Positions 15,016 to 24,469 are shown, numbered from the stretch's first letter. The stretch is 38,520 nt of DNA from an uncultured Bacilli bacterium (GCA_944329205.1 CALVHY010000067.1:1-38520); one strand, 5' to 3'. Numbers and translations: made by a program. Notes: generated by a model from the letters alone, not told the origin.

Positions 15016-16006
15016 AGAGCCAAACACCATAAGTAATCGCGGCCATCGCTAAAATTAAGCCGGCAACCCAAAAATATCTGACAATATCTTGCTCATTCAT
15101 TCCTAACACTTCAAAATGATGATGCAGTGGGGCTCGTTTAAATACCTTTTTATGGAATTTACGAATGGCAATAATTTGAATTAAACTACTTAAGGTTTCA
15201 ATGACAAATACGCCCCCAATTACCGCTAAAGAAAGCTCGTGTCTGGTAATAATAGCAATTGTAGCTAAGGCTGCTCCTAAAGATAATGAACCTAAATCAC
15301 CCATAAATACTTTGGCAGGATGAGCATTGAAGACTAAAAAGCCAAGAAGGGCCCCCGCGAGAATAAAGCAAAATATAGCAACTTCTTGATATCCATCCAT
15401 CCAGCCAGCATTCCAAGAAATCAGACCAAAAGCAAAGAAAGCAATCGCTGATAGGCCGCCCGCTAAACCATCTAGGCCATCCGTAATATTAACCGCGTTG
15501 CTGCTGCCGACTAGTAAGAAAAGAATAAATAAACCAAAAGTCCAACCAAGAGGAATGGTAATCCCAAGACTTGATATAACTAAATCAGAATTGCCACCAT
15601 TACTCATGAATATGTAGAAAAAGATGAGAGCTATAATCATTTGGATAAGTAGTTTGGCAACAATACTAAGGCCTTTGTTATTATGATATTTTATTTTTAA
15701 GTAATCATCAATAAAGCCTAAGATAGCATAGGATAAAAAGACAAATATTAGAATGATTAAATTATGCGAAATTTCAATACTATCATTAAAATACAAAAGA
15801 ATTAAAGCCACAATAGTTGGAATGATGAAAATTAAACCGCCCATGGTTGGAGTGCCCTCTTTTTTTAAGTGACGTTCACCAATATAATGACTAACATATT
15901 GACCGATATGAAACTTTTTTAAAATAGGAATTAATATTACACCTGTAATAATTGCTAAAATAAAACCTAATAAAATAGCCATCGCCGCTTTAGCAAGTAT
16001 TAACAT
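15014..16006 (-). CDS. mraY: Phospho-N-acetylmuramoyl-pentapeptide transferase
   Basis: A 330-residue polytopic membrane enzyme that transfers phospho-MurNAc-pentapeptide to undecaprenyl phosphate, forming lipid I. The conserved cytoplasmic-loop motifs are all present: EGTPTMGG after the first membrane segment, FLSYAILGFIDDYLK with the paired aspartates, NAVNITDGLDGLAGG, and FMGDLGSLSLG, with HHHFE in the last loop. About ten membrane segments can be seen. A TATAAT hexamer at 16030-16035 lies upstream but no -35 accompanies it. It is downstream of the PBP gene in the reduced dcw cluster. Confidence 0.98.
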   Translation of the reverse strand: MLILAKAAMAILLGFILAIITGVILIPILKKFHIGQYVSHYIGERHLKKEGTPTMGGLIFIIPTIVALILLYFNDSIEISHNLIILIFVFLSYAILGFIDDYLKIKYHNNKGLSIVAKLLIQMIIALIFFYIFMSNGGNSDLVISSLGITIPLGWTFGLFILFLLVGSSNAVNITDGLDGLAGGLSAIAFFAFGLISWNAGWMDGYQEVAIFCFILAGALLGFLVFNAHPAKVFMGDLGSLSLGAALATIAIITRHELSLAVIGGVFVIETLSSLIQIIAIRKFHKKVFKRAPLHHHFEVLGMNEQDIVRYFWVAGLILAMAAITYGVWL

Positions 16007-16092
16007 AACCCACCTCTTCCTTTTAGATTATTATACTACTTATTATGGCAAATTTCCTTACTTTCAGTCTCGTTTTACATTTGAATTGACGT

Positions 16093-17997
16093 TTAAGCTA
16101 AAAGTAACATTATCGTTTCACCCCAAGCCACATAATAACCAGCACTAGGACTCATATATATTACGGTATCACCTTCACCTGAATACTCAATTTTATAATT
16201 TTTTAAAGCTTGGGCTGCTTCTTCTTTTTTTAGGCCAACAACATTAGGGAGAATACTATATTTTTTATCTAGCCAAGTATACTCTTTAGCCATTCCTTCT
16301 TTACTCGGAGCTATATCTAAAATATCAATCGCTGATAAAAGGACATTTCTAGCAATGGGAGCTGAGACAACTCCACCGTATTGGGTTACGCCTTTGGGGT
16401 TATCAATAGCTACATATACAACTATTTCAGGATCATCCGCGGGCATAAAACCCATAAATGATAAAATATAATTGCCATCTAAATAAGAACCATTTTCAAC
16501 TTTTTGAGCAGTACCAGTTTTGCCCCCTACTCGATAATTTTCTATATAGGCATTTTTGCCACTGCCATTTGCCACAACACTTTCCAGGGCATATCTAACA
16601 AGACTACTTGTTTCTTCACTTATAACTTGTCCCGTTAAATTAGGTTCTACTTTTTTTATTAAACTATTTGTTTCACTTTCAAGATAGGCGCTAACAATGT
16701 AAGGAGTATAAAGCTTACCCCCATTTATGGCGGCTGAAACGGCTCTTATTTGTTGAACAGGAGTCACGCTTAGGCCTTGTCCAAAGCTAGTAGTCGCTAG
16801 TTCAACGGGCCCCATGGCAGCAGGATCAAATAATATACCAGTGGATTCGCCATTTAAATCAATCCCGGTTTTAGAGCCAAAACCATAAGCATCTATATAA
16901 TCCATAAGCAGATCAACCCCTAGAGTTTGGCCAATTTTTACAAAACCGGGATTACAGGAGTTTTCAACTACTTCAAGCATAGTTTGAGTGCCATGCCCCC
17001 CACTTTTCCAACAATGAATGGTGGAACCATCAACATTTATGGAACCACTATCGGTAAAAGTATCTTCAAATAAATTTATCGTTTGTTCTTCTAAGGCGGC
17101 CGATAAGGTTATAATTTTAAAAGTGGATCCGGGTTCGTAAGTCATCCAAATTGGTAAGTTACGATTAATTACTTCGGTTGTATAATCTTGATAGTTGTTA
17201 CTATTAAAATTGGGACGACTGGCCATGGCTAATATTTCACCGGTATCAGGATCCATGGCAACAATTAGCCCTTGTTCCGGTTCGTATTTAGCAAAAGCAT
17301 TATCAAGTTCGTTTTCGATGGCCAATTGAAGGTTAATATCAATTGTTAATTGAAGAGTAATACCACTGGTAGGTGCTTCATATACTTCGGTAAGCTCTAA
17401 TTTGTTTCCTTTGCCATCGGAAAAATACTTAATTGCCCCATCGGCTCCCGTTAAGTACTCATCATAATAAAGTTCTAGGCCGGATAAGCCTTGATTATCA
17501 ATGCCAACATAACCAAGAACATGGGATAAAACCGTTTCATAAGGATAATATCTTTTGCTTTCTTTTAATAAATAAACCCCGTCATAGCCTAGAGCATCTA
17601 TTTTTTCGGCGGTGGTATAATCTAGGCCTCTTCCTTCAGGGTGGACTCTTTCAATAGAGGTAGATTTGGTCACATGTTTTAACATATCTTGATAATCAGA
17701 CTCTAAAATATCCGCTAAATCTTTAGCAACATTTTGGGGATCATCAATTTGACCGGGAACGACAACTAAAGAGACAGTAGTAATATTGGTTGCTAATACC
17801 TCACCATTACGATCGACGATTAAACCTCGATCAGCTTTGATCGGAAGTTCTCTACTCCAAAGACTTTCTGCGAGGGTATTTAACTTTTCATAGGCAAAAA
17901 CTTGAATATAAAATACTTTAATAATGACGGCTAATAAAATAATAATACTTATGATAAAAACAAAACGAATTCTTTCATGAATTAGACTAAAAAACAT
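16093..17997 (-). CDS. Class B penicillin-binding protein with PASTA domain (PBP2B/SpoVD-like)
   Basis: A transpeptidase of about 634 residues. A membrane anchor covers about 10-32. The PBP dimerisation domain begins near RGLIVDRNGEVLATN. The transpeptidase domain has SxxK as STFK with the nucleophile at Ser291, SxN as SCN, and KTG in VGGKTGTAQ. One PASTA-like domain (LPNVVGLKKEEAAQALK ...) ends the protein. One PASTA unit fits SpoVD better than PBP2B of B. subtilis, but the gene may be the only division class B PBP here. The frame extends to 18009, yet the ATG at 17997 lies correctly after GGTGA. It should pair with the SEDS protein downstream. Confidence 0.93.
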   Translation of the reverse strand: MFFSLIHERIRFVFIISIIILLAVIIKVFYIQVFAYEKLNTLAESLWSRELPIKADRGLIVDRNGEVLATNITTVSLVVVPGQIDDPQNVAKDLADILESDYQDMLKHVTKSTSIERVHPEGRGLDYTTAEKIDALGYDGVYLLKESKRYYPYETVLSHVLGYVGIDNQGLSGLELYYDEYLTGADGAIKYFSDGKGNKLELTEVYEAPTSGITLQLTIDINLQLAIENELDNAFAKYEPEQGLIVAMDPDTGEILAMASRPNFNSNNYQDYTTEVINRNLPIWMTYEPGSTFKIITLSAALEEQTINLFEDTFTDSGSINVDGSTIHCWKSGGHGTQTMLEVVENSCNPGFVKIGQTLGVDLLMDYIDAYGFGSKTGIDLNGESTGILFDPAAMGPVELATTSFGQGLSVTPVQQIRAVSAAINGGKLYTPYIVSAYLESETNSLIKKVEPNLTGQVISEETSSLVRYALESVVANGSGKNAYIENYRVGGKTGTAQKVENGSYLDGNYILSFMGFMPADDPEIVVYVAIDNPKGVTQYGGVVSAPIARNVLLSAIDILDIAPSKEGMAKEYTWLDKKYSILPNVVGLKKEEAAQALKNYKIEYSGEGDTVIYMSPSAGYYVAWGETIMLLLA

Positions 17998-18025
17998 AAG
18001 CTTCACCAATAAAACATATGCAAAA

Positions 18026-18051
18026 CAAAAAAAGTTAGAATAATTCTAACT
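18026..18051 (-). terminator. Terminator after the PH-like gene
   Basis: Stem AGTTAGA / TCTAACT with loop ATTAT, then seven T on the minus strand, 7 bp past the stop codon. Confidence 0.85.
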
Positions 18052-18057
18052 AAATTA

Positions 18058-18453
18058 TCAGCTTATCTTGAAATTCATCATGGCTATATATACTTTTTTG
18101 ATATTTTCTTTCTTATCATGGTTCATATCAACAAAATTAATATGTAATTGATAACCACTGTCGAAGCTAAATAACAACTCTACTTTTCCAGGTTTAAAGT
18201 TAATGGCACTACTAGATATCGATGTATAAGGAAAAATATGAATCTTCTTATAATAAACAGCTAAAGTGTCCCGATCAAATAAAACCATTTTCTTATTAGT
18301 AAATACCGCATAATCTTTGCTGTTTTTGTAACTCATCAAGATTGTTTCATTACTTTCAATGTATTCTTTGACATAATCAGGAAGTAAATCGGTTGCAACC
18401 TCGGTTTTAAAATCAAAATACTTAGATAATTCTTTAAATTTAATATATGACAT
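18058..18453 (-). CDS. Small PH-domain-like protein
   Basis: A 131-residue cytoplasmic-looking protein without membrane segments. The central part, SNETILMSYKNSKDYAVFTNKKMVLFDRDT ... FPYTSISSSAINF, has the pattern of bacterial PH domains (VFTNKR-L-x-x-D followed by a YxSI segment). I assign it on this pattern only; ligand and partners are unknown. It has a clear AAAGGAG site before the ATG and a terminator behind it, so it seems to be a separate gene between the large surface protein and the wall cluster. Confidence 0.6.
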   Translation of the reverse strand: MSYIKFKELSKYFDFKTEVATDLLPDYVKEYIESNETILMSYKNSKDYAVFTNKKMVLFDRDTLAVYYKKIHIFPYTSISSSAINFKPGKVELLFSFDSGYQLHINFVDMNHDKKENIKKVYIAMMNFKIS

Positions 18454-18494
18454 AGATACACTCCTTTAGATCAAATTTATATAATCAATTTAAT

Positions 18495-18522
18495 GAAAAG
18501 AAGGAATGTATTGCAATTCCTT
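18495..18522 (-). terminator. Terminator of the large surface protein gene
   Basis: Stem AAGGAAT / ATTCCTT with an 8-base loop followed by CTTTTC on the minus strand; the left arm abuts or overlaps the TAA stop (18521-18523). The T tract is imperfect. Confidence 0.6.
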
Positions 18523-21190
18523 AACTTTCAGTATTTAATATGTAGGCACTATTATTTTCACCATATGGAATTTCAGACCAAGCAAGTTCATCTTCAAAGA
18601 TGAAGCGGTTGTCATAATTTACGTAGGTGGCTAATATAGGGCCTTTGATGTCATTATTGGTGGCAATGGTAACGACACTAGCGCTTGGATATGAAGCTAA
18701 ATTATCAGGATTATATTCAATTGTTACGGCAGTTCCCCAACCAGCTAAAGCTAAAGTAGAATTGGTAATTGTTACATTAGAACTAGCAATGGAAACAGAT
18801 TTTCCTCTAGCTTCACTTACATTAACACCATCTATTGTCGCATTTTTTACCCCATGAATGTTAATGCCACTTTTTCCACCAATTACTTTTATATTGCTTA
18901 CTTTATAATCAGTAATGCTGCCTGAAGTATTTCCTGATATTTTTAAAGCATCTAAATCAGTGGAACTAATAATGGTTAAGTCACTAATAGAACCATTTTC
19001 TTTAACATATACACCAGCTTGACCCGAAATAGGATCGCTATTAACTTGTAAAATGGTATTATCAACAGATGTTCCTTTTAAATTAATTTTATTATTAACT
19101 TCTAAGTGTCCTAATTCATAAGTACCATCACTTAATATGACTGTAGTACCAGCTGGTAGAGATGTCAACAACTCATTCATAATACTAGTTAATTTATTAG
19201 ATATAGTAACAGTAAAACCGTTGGCAATTACTTGGGCGTTACCTGTGTTATTAAAGGATGCATAAACATTCCCGTTAGCATCTACGCCTTCAACACTGGA
19301 ACCAGCTAAATCAGCTTTTACATTATTTAAATAGACTATATTGGTATTATCAGTTCCAGTTAAAGTAATTCGGCCTTTATTTAAACTAACATTAGTTAAA
19401 GTCGTGGTAATACCTTTTTTATTAACATAAATAGAACCTGAATAATCATCATTGGCATCTTTAGGATTAATCTCTATATTTGTTAAAGTGGTGTTATCAC
19501 CCATAATTTCAATAGCTTTATTTGTTTCATTTTGAGCTATTAAAGTTAAATTATCAAGTTTTACATTATTACCCCAAATAGTTACAAAGTTTTGGGTTGC
19601 CAAATTACTATTTATAACATCTTCCCCTGCTTTTATAGTTACATTTCCTTCACCAACAATAGTTAAATTACTTGCGGTTATTGGGAAGAACCATCCGGCT
19701 TGGCCACCTTCCGTAATAAACTTATCACCTTGATATAAAGTATAGGTGTTTTCTTTAATAAGCCAGTATTGATTATCAGCTTGGTTATCAATAGCTGCTT
19801 TTAATTCTGTATCATTAGTAATAGTAATGATATCAGCAATATTTTTGTTAACCATAATGGTTACTTCTGTTTTGTTTCCAGCGGCATCAGTGGCAATAAT
19901 GTGTCTTGTGCCATTAGCAATTTTTTGACTGACAGCATTGTTAACTATCTCACCATCAAGGCCTTCAACACTAATTAAATGGGCATCTCTAACTGTGATA
20001 TTTAAATTTTTATTATGAAGATAAATATTTTGTTCACTGTTATAAGTAGCGTTATCTAAACCACTAATTTTAGGAGCTGTCTTATCAACTTCAAAAATTA
20101 GTTCTTCACTTTGATTATAAGCAGCGTCCCTAACTACTAAAGTGTAAGTACCATCAGTTAAAGTATTTTGGGTTAATGCTTCTAAGCTTACTTCTTCATT
20201 ATTTAAGAAAATAGTTACATCGTTTTTATCGGTAATATTGATCAAAGATGTATCGTTAGTGATAGCATTATTTTCAAGACCGCTTACACTTGGAGATTCT
20301 TGATCATCAAGAATGAGGGCAAGAGTAGCTAAAGTATTTGCTAATTCTTCTTTTTTATAACTTTCTTCTAAAGCTTCAACTAAGGCTAAAATTCCTTCGG
20401 TTTCTCTAAATGATCTAGCGTCATTTAAAGTATTGATATCAGTAGCACTTTCGGTTTTTTGCTGTAGGCTTTCAACTAAGGTGGCAGCATCTATAGTGTC
20501 TTGAACAGCACTTAAACTATTTAGTAGATTAGTTTTGGTATCACTATCAACTAAAGAACTAACTAAAGCGCTAGCTATATTGACATCTTCTTGGGTAAAA
20601 GTGGTTTGAGCCTTGGCAACTAAAGCAATAGCATTAATCGTATTTTGAACGGCTTGCAAACGACTCGTCAAACCAGTTTTATCATCACTAGCTTCTAGGG
20701 CATTAACTAAAGTTAAAGCACTATCAACATCCATTTGGTTAAGTGATTCTTCAGCTTTTATAACCGCTTTTAGAGCCTCTTCATATGATGTGTCTATGTC
20801 CGGCTCAGTTGGCGTACTTGGCTCTGCAGGTTCACTTGGAGTGGTTGGCGTACTTGGTTCTGCAGGTTCACTTGGGGTTGATGGAGTACTTGGTTCTGTA
20901 GGCTCACTTGGGGTATCAGAACTTTCTGTTTGATCATTATTCGTGGTGCTACCTACATTACTGCCTCCATTATTACTACCAGTACTTGGTGAGTTTACAT
21001 CTTCACCTTCTTGGCTATCATCATTCGTATTCTCGTTGTCTAAATTTTCATTGTCGTCATTTTGTGTATTATTATTAGAGTTATTATTATCATTTAGACT
21101 CTCGTTACTTGGATTAGCGAATACGAAAATACCTAAACCAACGATAAGAATAATAACAACAGCTAAAATAATACCTTTTTTCTTATCCAT
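18521..21190 (-). CDS. Large cell-surface or secreted beta-helix protein
   Basis: An 889-residue protein. Residues about 5-25 are an uncleaved anchor or a signal peptide (a VFA-N site follows). Next come an Asn/Asp/Glu-rich stretch (about 30-70) and a Pro/Ser/Glu/Thr linker with three 12-residue repeats (about 91-127). Then follow related helical units rich in Ala/Leu/Ser/Thr (about 133-290, resembling FIVAR-type repeats), two Ig-like segments containing DKTAPKISGLDN and NGTRHIIATDAAGN, and a long beta-helix region with repeated NVTITN-, TLTNV- and TIDGVNVS-type rungs (about 470-870). No LPxTG, SLH or catalytic motif is seen. The domain style fits an adhesin or carbohydrate-interacting protein. 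The signal peptidase gene at 21291-21818 precedes it, but a terminator and promoter separate them. Confidence 0.75.
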   Translation of the reverse strand: MDKKKGIILAVVIILIVGLGIFVFANPSNESLNDNNNSNNNTQNDDNENLDNENTNDDSQEGEDVNSPSTGSNNGGSNVGSTTNNDQTESSDTPSEPTEPSTPSTPSEPAEPSTPTTPSEPAEPSTPTEPDIDTSYEEALKAVIKAEESLNQMDVDSALTLVNALEASDDKTGLTSRLQAVQNTINAIALVAKAQTTFTQEDVNIASALVSSLVDSDTKTNLLNSLSAVQDTIDAATLVESLQQKTESATDINTLNDARSFRETEGILALVEALEESYKKEELANTLATLALILDDQESPSVSGLENNAITNDTSLINITDKNDVTIFLNNEEVSLEALTQNTLTDGTYTLVVRDAAYNQSEELIFEVDKTAPKISGLDNATYNSEQNIYLHNKNLNITVRDAHLISVEGLDGEIVNNAVSQKIANGTRHIIATDAAGNKTEVTIMVNKNIADIITITNDTELKAAIDNQADNQYWLIKENTYTLYQGDKFITEGGQAGWFFPITASNLTIVGEGNVTIKAGEDVINSNLATQNFVTIWGNNVKLDNLTLIAQNETNKAIEIMGDNTTLTNIEINPKDANDDYSGSIYVNKKGITTTLTNVSLNKGRITLTGTDNTNIVYLNNVKADLAGSSVEGVDANGNVYASFNNTGNAQVIANGFTVTISNKLTSIMNELLTSLPAGTTVILSDGTYELGHLEVNNKINLKGTSVDNTILQVNSDPISGQAGVYVKENGSISDLTIISSTDLDALKISGNTSGSITDYKVSNIKVIGGKSGINIHGVKNATIDGVNVSEARGKSVSIASSNVTITNSTLALAGWGTAVTIEYNPDNLASYPSASVVTIATNNDIKGPILATYVNYDNRFIFEDELAWSEIPYGENNSAYILNTES
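20811..20918 (-). repeat. Three 36-bp tandem repeats in the surface-protein linker
   Basis: Three consecutive in-frame 36-bp units (20811-20846, 20847-20882, 20883-20918) encode TPSEPAEPSTPT-like blocks. Units differ at a few positions. They form the Pro-rich spacer that lifts the rest of the protein away from the membrane; unit number could vary by slippage. Confidence 0.85.
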
Positions 21191-21219
21191 AATTAAACCT
21201 CCCTAATTTCGACAATTTT

Positions 21220-21247
21220 ATTATATCATTTCCTATCATTTAAGCAA
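21220..21247 (-). promoter_or_regulatory. Promoter of the large surface protein gene
   Basis: Minus-strand TTGCTT (21242-21247), a 16-bp spacer ending in TGA (extended -10) and TATAAT (21220-21225), followed by an AGGGAGG ribosome-binding site. Confidence 0.6.
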
Positions 21248-21280
21248 GAAAATTATGAAATCTTTACAATATCTTGACAC

Positions 21281-21311
21281 AAAAAATAAACTAGAAAGCT
21301 GCTAGTTTATT
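21281..21311 (-). terminator. Terminator overlapping the end of the second signal peptidase gene
   Basis: A 10-bp stem AATAAACTAG / CTAGTTTATT and a T run on the minus strand. The left arm lies in the last codons and the right arm contains the TAG stop, so the terminator is partly coding. Confidence 0.85.
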
Positions 21312-21818
21312 TAAAGGCCATATTCTAAAAGAAATTTTTCCAATTATTTGCTCTTGAGTAATTAAACCAATGGTGCGACTATCTAAGGAATTTTCACGGT
21401 TATCTCCTAAAACGAAATACATACCCTCGGGTATAGTTTCATAACCTAAAGAACTTAAGTCAAAATCTTCATAAACAAAATCTTGGGTAAGATAGTTTTC
21501 AAGGTAAACCTCTCCATTTATATACAAAGTATTATCGCGAATAGAGATTGTATCATTAGGTAGACCAATAACTCTTTTAATTAAATATTTTGTGTCTTCA
21601 TAGCTAAAAGAAATAATATCACCACGATCTATGTCCGTAAAGCGATACTTTAACTTGTTTAATATTAAGACATCACCACTAATTAAAGTATCTTCCATGG
21701 AGTCTCCTACTACTTGGGTAACTGATAGAACATAAAGCATTATTAAAAGAATTATAATAATAACTAATATTAATTTAACAAAATCAATAATAAATTCGCG
21801 AATGCTTAGCCAGTCCAT
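21291..21818 (-). CDS. lepB: Type I signal peptidase, second copy
   Basis: A 175-residue signal peptidase I. A membrane segment covers about residues 14-32; the serine box is VVGDSMEDTL with Ser40, and the lysine box is YLIKRVIGLPNDTI with Lys81. The GDNRENSLDSRTIG box is complete, so the enzyme should be active. It differs clearly from the 160-residue copy at 1445-1927, including an inserted YLTQDFVYEDFDLSSLGYET segment before the last box. It follows the unknown 308-residue gene after 12 bp and lies in the ezrA transcript. Exported substrates could include the large protein encoded next. Confidence 0.93.
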   Translation of the reverse strand: MDWLSIREFIIDFVKLILVIIIILLIMLYVLSVTQVVGDSMEDTLISGDVLILNKLKYRFTDIDRGDIISFSYEDTKYLIKRVIGLPNDTISIRDNTLYINGEVYLENYLTQDFVYEDFDLSSLGYETIPEGMYFVLGDNRENSLDSRTIGLITQEQIIGKISFRIWPLNKLAAF

Positions 21819-21830
21819 TTATTTCACCTT

Positions 21831-22757
21831 CTATTTAGTAAATTCCCTTAAAGTATTTAGCGTATGACCATTATAAATCCATATTGGAAAATGAATACTT
21901 ACCTTTTTAGTTTCCTTAAATAATTCTTCTATAGCCCCACATATATTATTTAAAATATTATCATCTTTAATTTCAAAGCCACAATAAAAAATTAAATCTT
22001 GAAGAAAATAATGAATGTCGGGGGCAAATAGATGACTTTCTAAAAAATTTAAGTATTCAAAAACTTCTTCTTTAAATAAATTGAGATTATATTTACCAAA
22101 ACTAATTATTTCTTCTAAAGAATAAAGATAAAACTCAATTTCTTGTCTTAATTTTAAAACATCTTGATAATAATAGTGCTCAAGAGATATTAAATAATTT
22201 TCTTTTTGGTATTTTATAATTTTTACTTTGTGATTTAATTTGGGACTTTTTTGAATATATTTTTTGATAGTAGGAAAATCATAAGTAAATGAATAATTTT
22301 TTAAAATACTAAGAAAATTAGAGATTGGTAAAGTATTATAGACTCTTGCACAGCCTAAAATGATACTATCAAAAATGTCTTGGGTAGCATATAACTCTTC
22401 ATCTAATAAGTTCATAGCCATTTTGACATAATTATATATATCAGGATAAATATAGTATTTGTTGTTTTCTAGTCCAATTAAATAATTAGCCCTTAAATTT
22501 TCAAATAATAAATAATCAATGTAGCCATTATCCTTTTTTTCTATTTCGCCTTCTAAAAGATTTTTTAAAATATTTATTTCTTCGAGACTACTTAAACGTA
22601 AAATGTGTTCAGGATCTATTTTGTATAAGTAAAGAAGATGATTATAAATTTCTTTTCTAGTTATTTTAGTATATTCTTGAGCAAGAGGCTCTAATCTTTG
22701 ATAAAAGGCATAAACATTTTCTTTGGGACTATTTAATAAGTGCTCTTTTAAAGTCAT
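21831..22757 (-). CDS. Unknown 308-residue protein coupled to ezrA
   Basis: I do not recognise this protein. It is soluble-looking, without membrane segments, rich in Leu, Tyr, Glu, Lys and Asn and apparently all alpha-helical, with recurring leucine/tyrosine heptads. The N-terminal NSPKENVYAFYQRLEPLAQEY and a central ENLRANYLIGLENNKYYIYP region are the most distinctive parts. It starts inside the end of ezrA (4-bp ATGA overlap) and is followed by a signal peptidase after 12 bp. Strict coupling suggests a role with EzrA or the envelope, but that is context only. Confidence 0.65.
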   Translation of the reverse strand: MTLKEHLLNSPKENVYAFYQRLEPLAQEYTKITRKEIYNHLLYLYKIDPEHILRLSSLEEINILKNLLEGEIEKKDNGYIDYLLFENLRANYLIGLENNKYYIYPDIYNYVKMAMNLLDEELYATQDIFDSIILGCARVYNTLPISNFLSILKNYSFTYDFPTIKKYIQKSPKLNHKVKIIKYQKENYLISLEHYYYQDVLKLRQEIEFYLYSLEEIISFGKYNLNLFKEEVFEYLNFLESHLFAPDIHYFLQDLIFYCGFEIKDDNILNNICGAIEELFKETKKVSIHFPIWIYNGHTLNTLREFTK

Positions 22758-24469
22758 GATTGATACTCCTCTAAAAGTTTTTTGTGAATACCAGGTTCAA
22801 CAATATTAATAGCATTAATAGCATTTTCTAAACTAATTTTAAAATTACCTTTATAAAAAGCATTTTCAGCTTTGATTAGGCCTAATTCAACATCTTTGTG
22901 AATTCGATATCTATTGCCATAAACGATAGCTGCTTCCGCCATTTTGGCCGTTTTAACAGCTTCTTTGGTCGTATTATAAACTTTTAGGGTTAAATCTCTA
23001 GCCGTATCAACCCTTGTGTTTAAAGTTTTAATAGAAATTGGTCTTTTATCTAGTTCTTGCATCATTATAGTGATGGCTTCAGCTGCCTCCGATAACTCAA
23101 CATAAAAGTTTTTGGGCGTTACAGGAAGTTTGTAGGATTTTATGTTTTCTTTGGCTTGATTTAAAATGTGTTTGATTTCGTCTAATTGCTCACGAGCACG
23201 TTTTTCGTCTTCTTTTAAGCTGCCTAAACTGCGCAATGTTTGCTCTAGTTTTTCCTCGGTTTTTAAAAGTTTATTATTTAATATTTCCATTTCTTTAGAA
23301 AGACGGGAAAAAGCGTAAAGGTTTTTTCGATGCATTTCAATAATGCGGTGATAATCTTCTTTGATATCCGCGATTTCTTTAGCAATAATATCAAGAATGG
23401 CAATCTCCTCATCACTTAAATCGTAACTGTATTTTAAGTCGTCTATTTTTCGATTTAGATCATTACTTATTTTTTTGAGCTTGGTAACTTTGATTAAAAT
23501 GCTTCTTTGATAATCTTCAAATAAACGTTTAGATAATCTTTCTTTGTCAAAATTGTGATATAAAGAATCAAAATAATCAAGAATAGTTTTTAACTCAAAA
23601 ACACTATCTTCCAAATTAAGAACGTTTAATCTTCCAAAAATATCATTTATTTTCTTTTCTGATTCTTCAATATTATAATCAATATTTAAATAATCTAAAT
23701 TATAACCTTCTTTTTCCATCTTAACAGTAATTTTTTTTATATCTTCAATTTTATCAGGGATAAGTTTTTTACCCATGATAATAATAGATGGAGCTTCTTC
23801 AATGACGACTTTTAAATTGCCCACGGTATCATCAATAGCTTTAACAATTTTCCCGACCTCAGTATACTCGTTTTTATCCATAGCTATTTCAAAAGCACTA
23901 AAAAGTTTATCAACATTTTCAAACTGAAGTTCAATGGGAGTTTGTACTTCACTATAATCAAACTTATTAGCATTGTATTTGGTTAAGATAGAGCGATATT
24001 CACTTTTAAGTTTAGTAATTGTTTCCCGGTTTTTTTCTTCACTTAAAGTAATTTCTTTTATTTCATCTAATAGAAAGTTGGATTTGGTTTTAACATAAGC
24101 TATTTGCAGCTCCAAATGGGCTATTTTGGGTTTTAAGGTTTTATAGTCTTTGTCTTCGAAAGCATTTTCGATTTCAATTAAAGCATCCGTTATTTTGGGA
24201 ACTTCAACTTCTTTGATTTCTTTTAAACGTTTTTGCCAGTTGTCGTATTTTTTTTGCATTGCCTCATTATTAATTAATGCTCCAACTTTGTTTAATTCGG
24301 AAAGAATAGAGGCGCCAATTATGAGGTTTTTGTCTCTTTCAAGATTGGCTATCTCGTCTTTATACTTATTGCGTTCTTTTTTGTTGATTAAGTTTAAAAC
24401 AACTATAATTAAAATAACGGTAAATATATAATAAAGAATACCAATAAAAATAAAAGTAGTTCTTGACAT
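22754..24469 (-). CDS. ezrA: Septation ring formation regulator EzrA
   Basis: A protein of about 571 residues with an outside-in membrane segment near residues 4-25 followed by a long cytoplasmic part of spectrin-like helical repeats, as in EzrA. Near the start, NEAMQKKYDNWQKRLKEI matches the family's typical region just after the anchor. Central coiled coils carry many LxxIxxEI heptads and the C-terminal block resembles the last EzrA repeat. EzrA binds FtsZ and membrane and restricts or organises Z rings in Bacilli. The frame extends to GTG at 24478, but the ATG at 24469 lies eight bases after AGGAAG. Sequence identity to model EzrA is low, so the call rests on architecture and motif. Confidence 0.85.
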   Translation of the reverse strand: MSRTTFIFIGILYYIFTVILIIVVLNLINKKERNKYKDEIANLERDKNLIIGASILSELNKVGALINNEAMQKKYDNWQKRLKEIKEVEVPKITDALIEIENAFEDKDYKTLKPKIAHLELQIAYVKTKSNFLLDEIKEITLSEEKNRETITKLKSEYRSILTKYNANKFDYSEVQTPIELQFENVDKLFSAFEIAMDKNEYTEVGKIVKAIDDTVGNLKVVIEEAPSIIIMGKKLIPDKIEDIKKITVKMEKEGYNLDYLNIDYNIEESEKKINDIFGRLNVLNLEDSVFELKTILDYFDSLYHNFDKERLSKRLFEDYQRSILIKVTKLKKISNDLNRKIDDLKYSYDLSDEEIAILDIIAKEIADIKEDYHRIIEMHRKNLYAFSRLSKEMEILNNKLLKTEEKLEQTLRSLGSLKEDEKRAREQLDEIKHILNQAKENIKSYKLPVTPKNFYVELSEAAEAITIMMQELDKRPISIKTLNTRVDTARDLTLKVYNTTKEAVKTAKMAEAAIVYGNRYRIHKDVELGLIKAENAFYKGNFKISLENAINAINIVEPGIHKKLLEEYQS

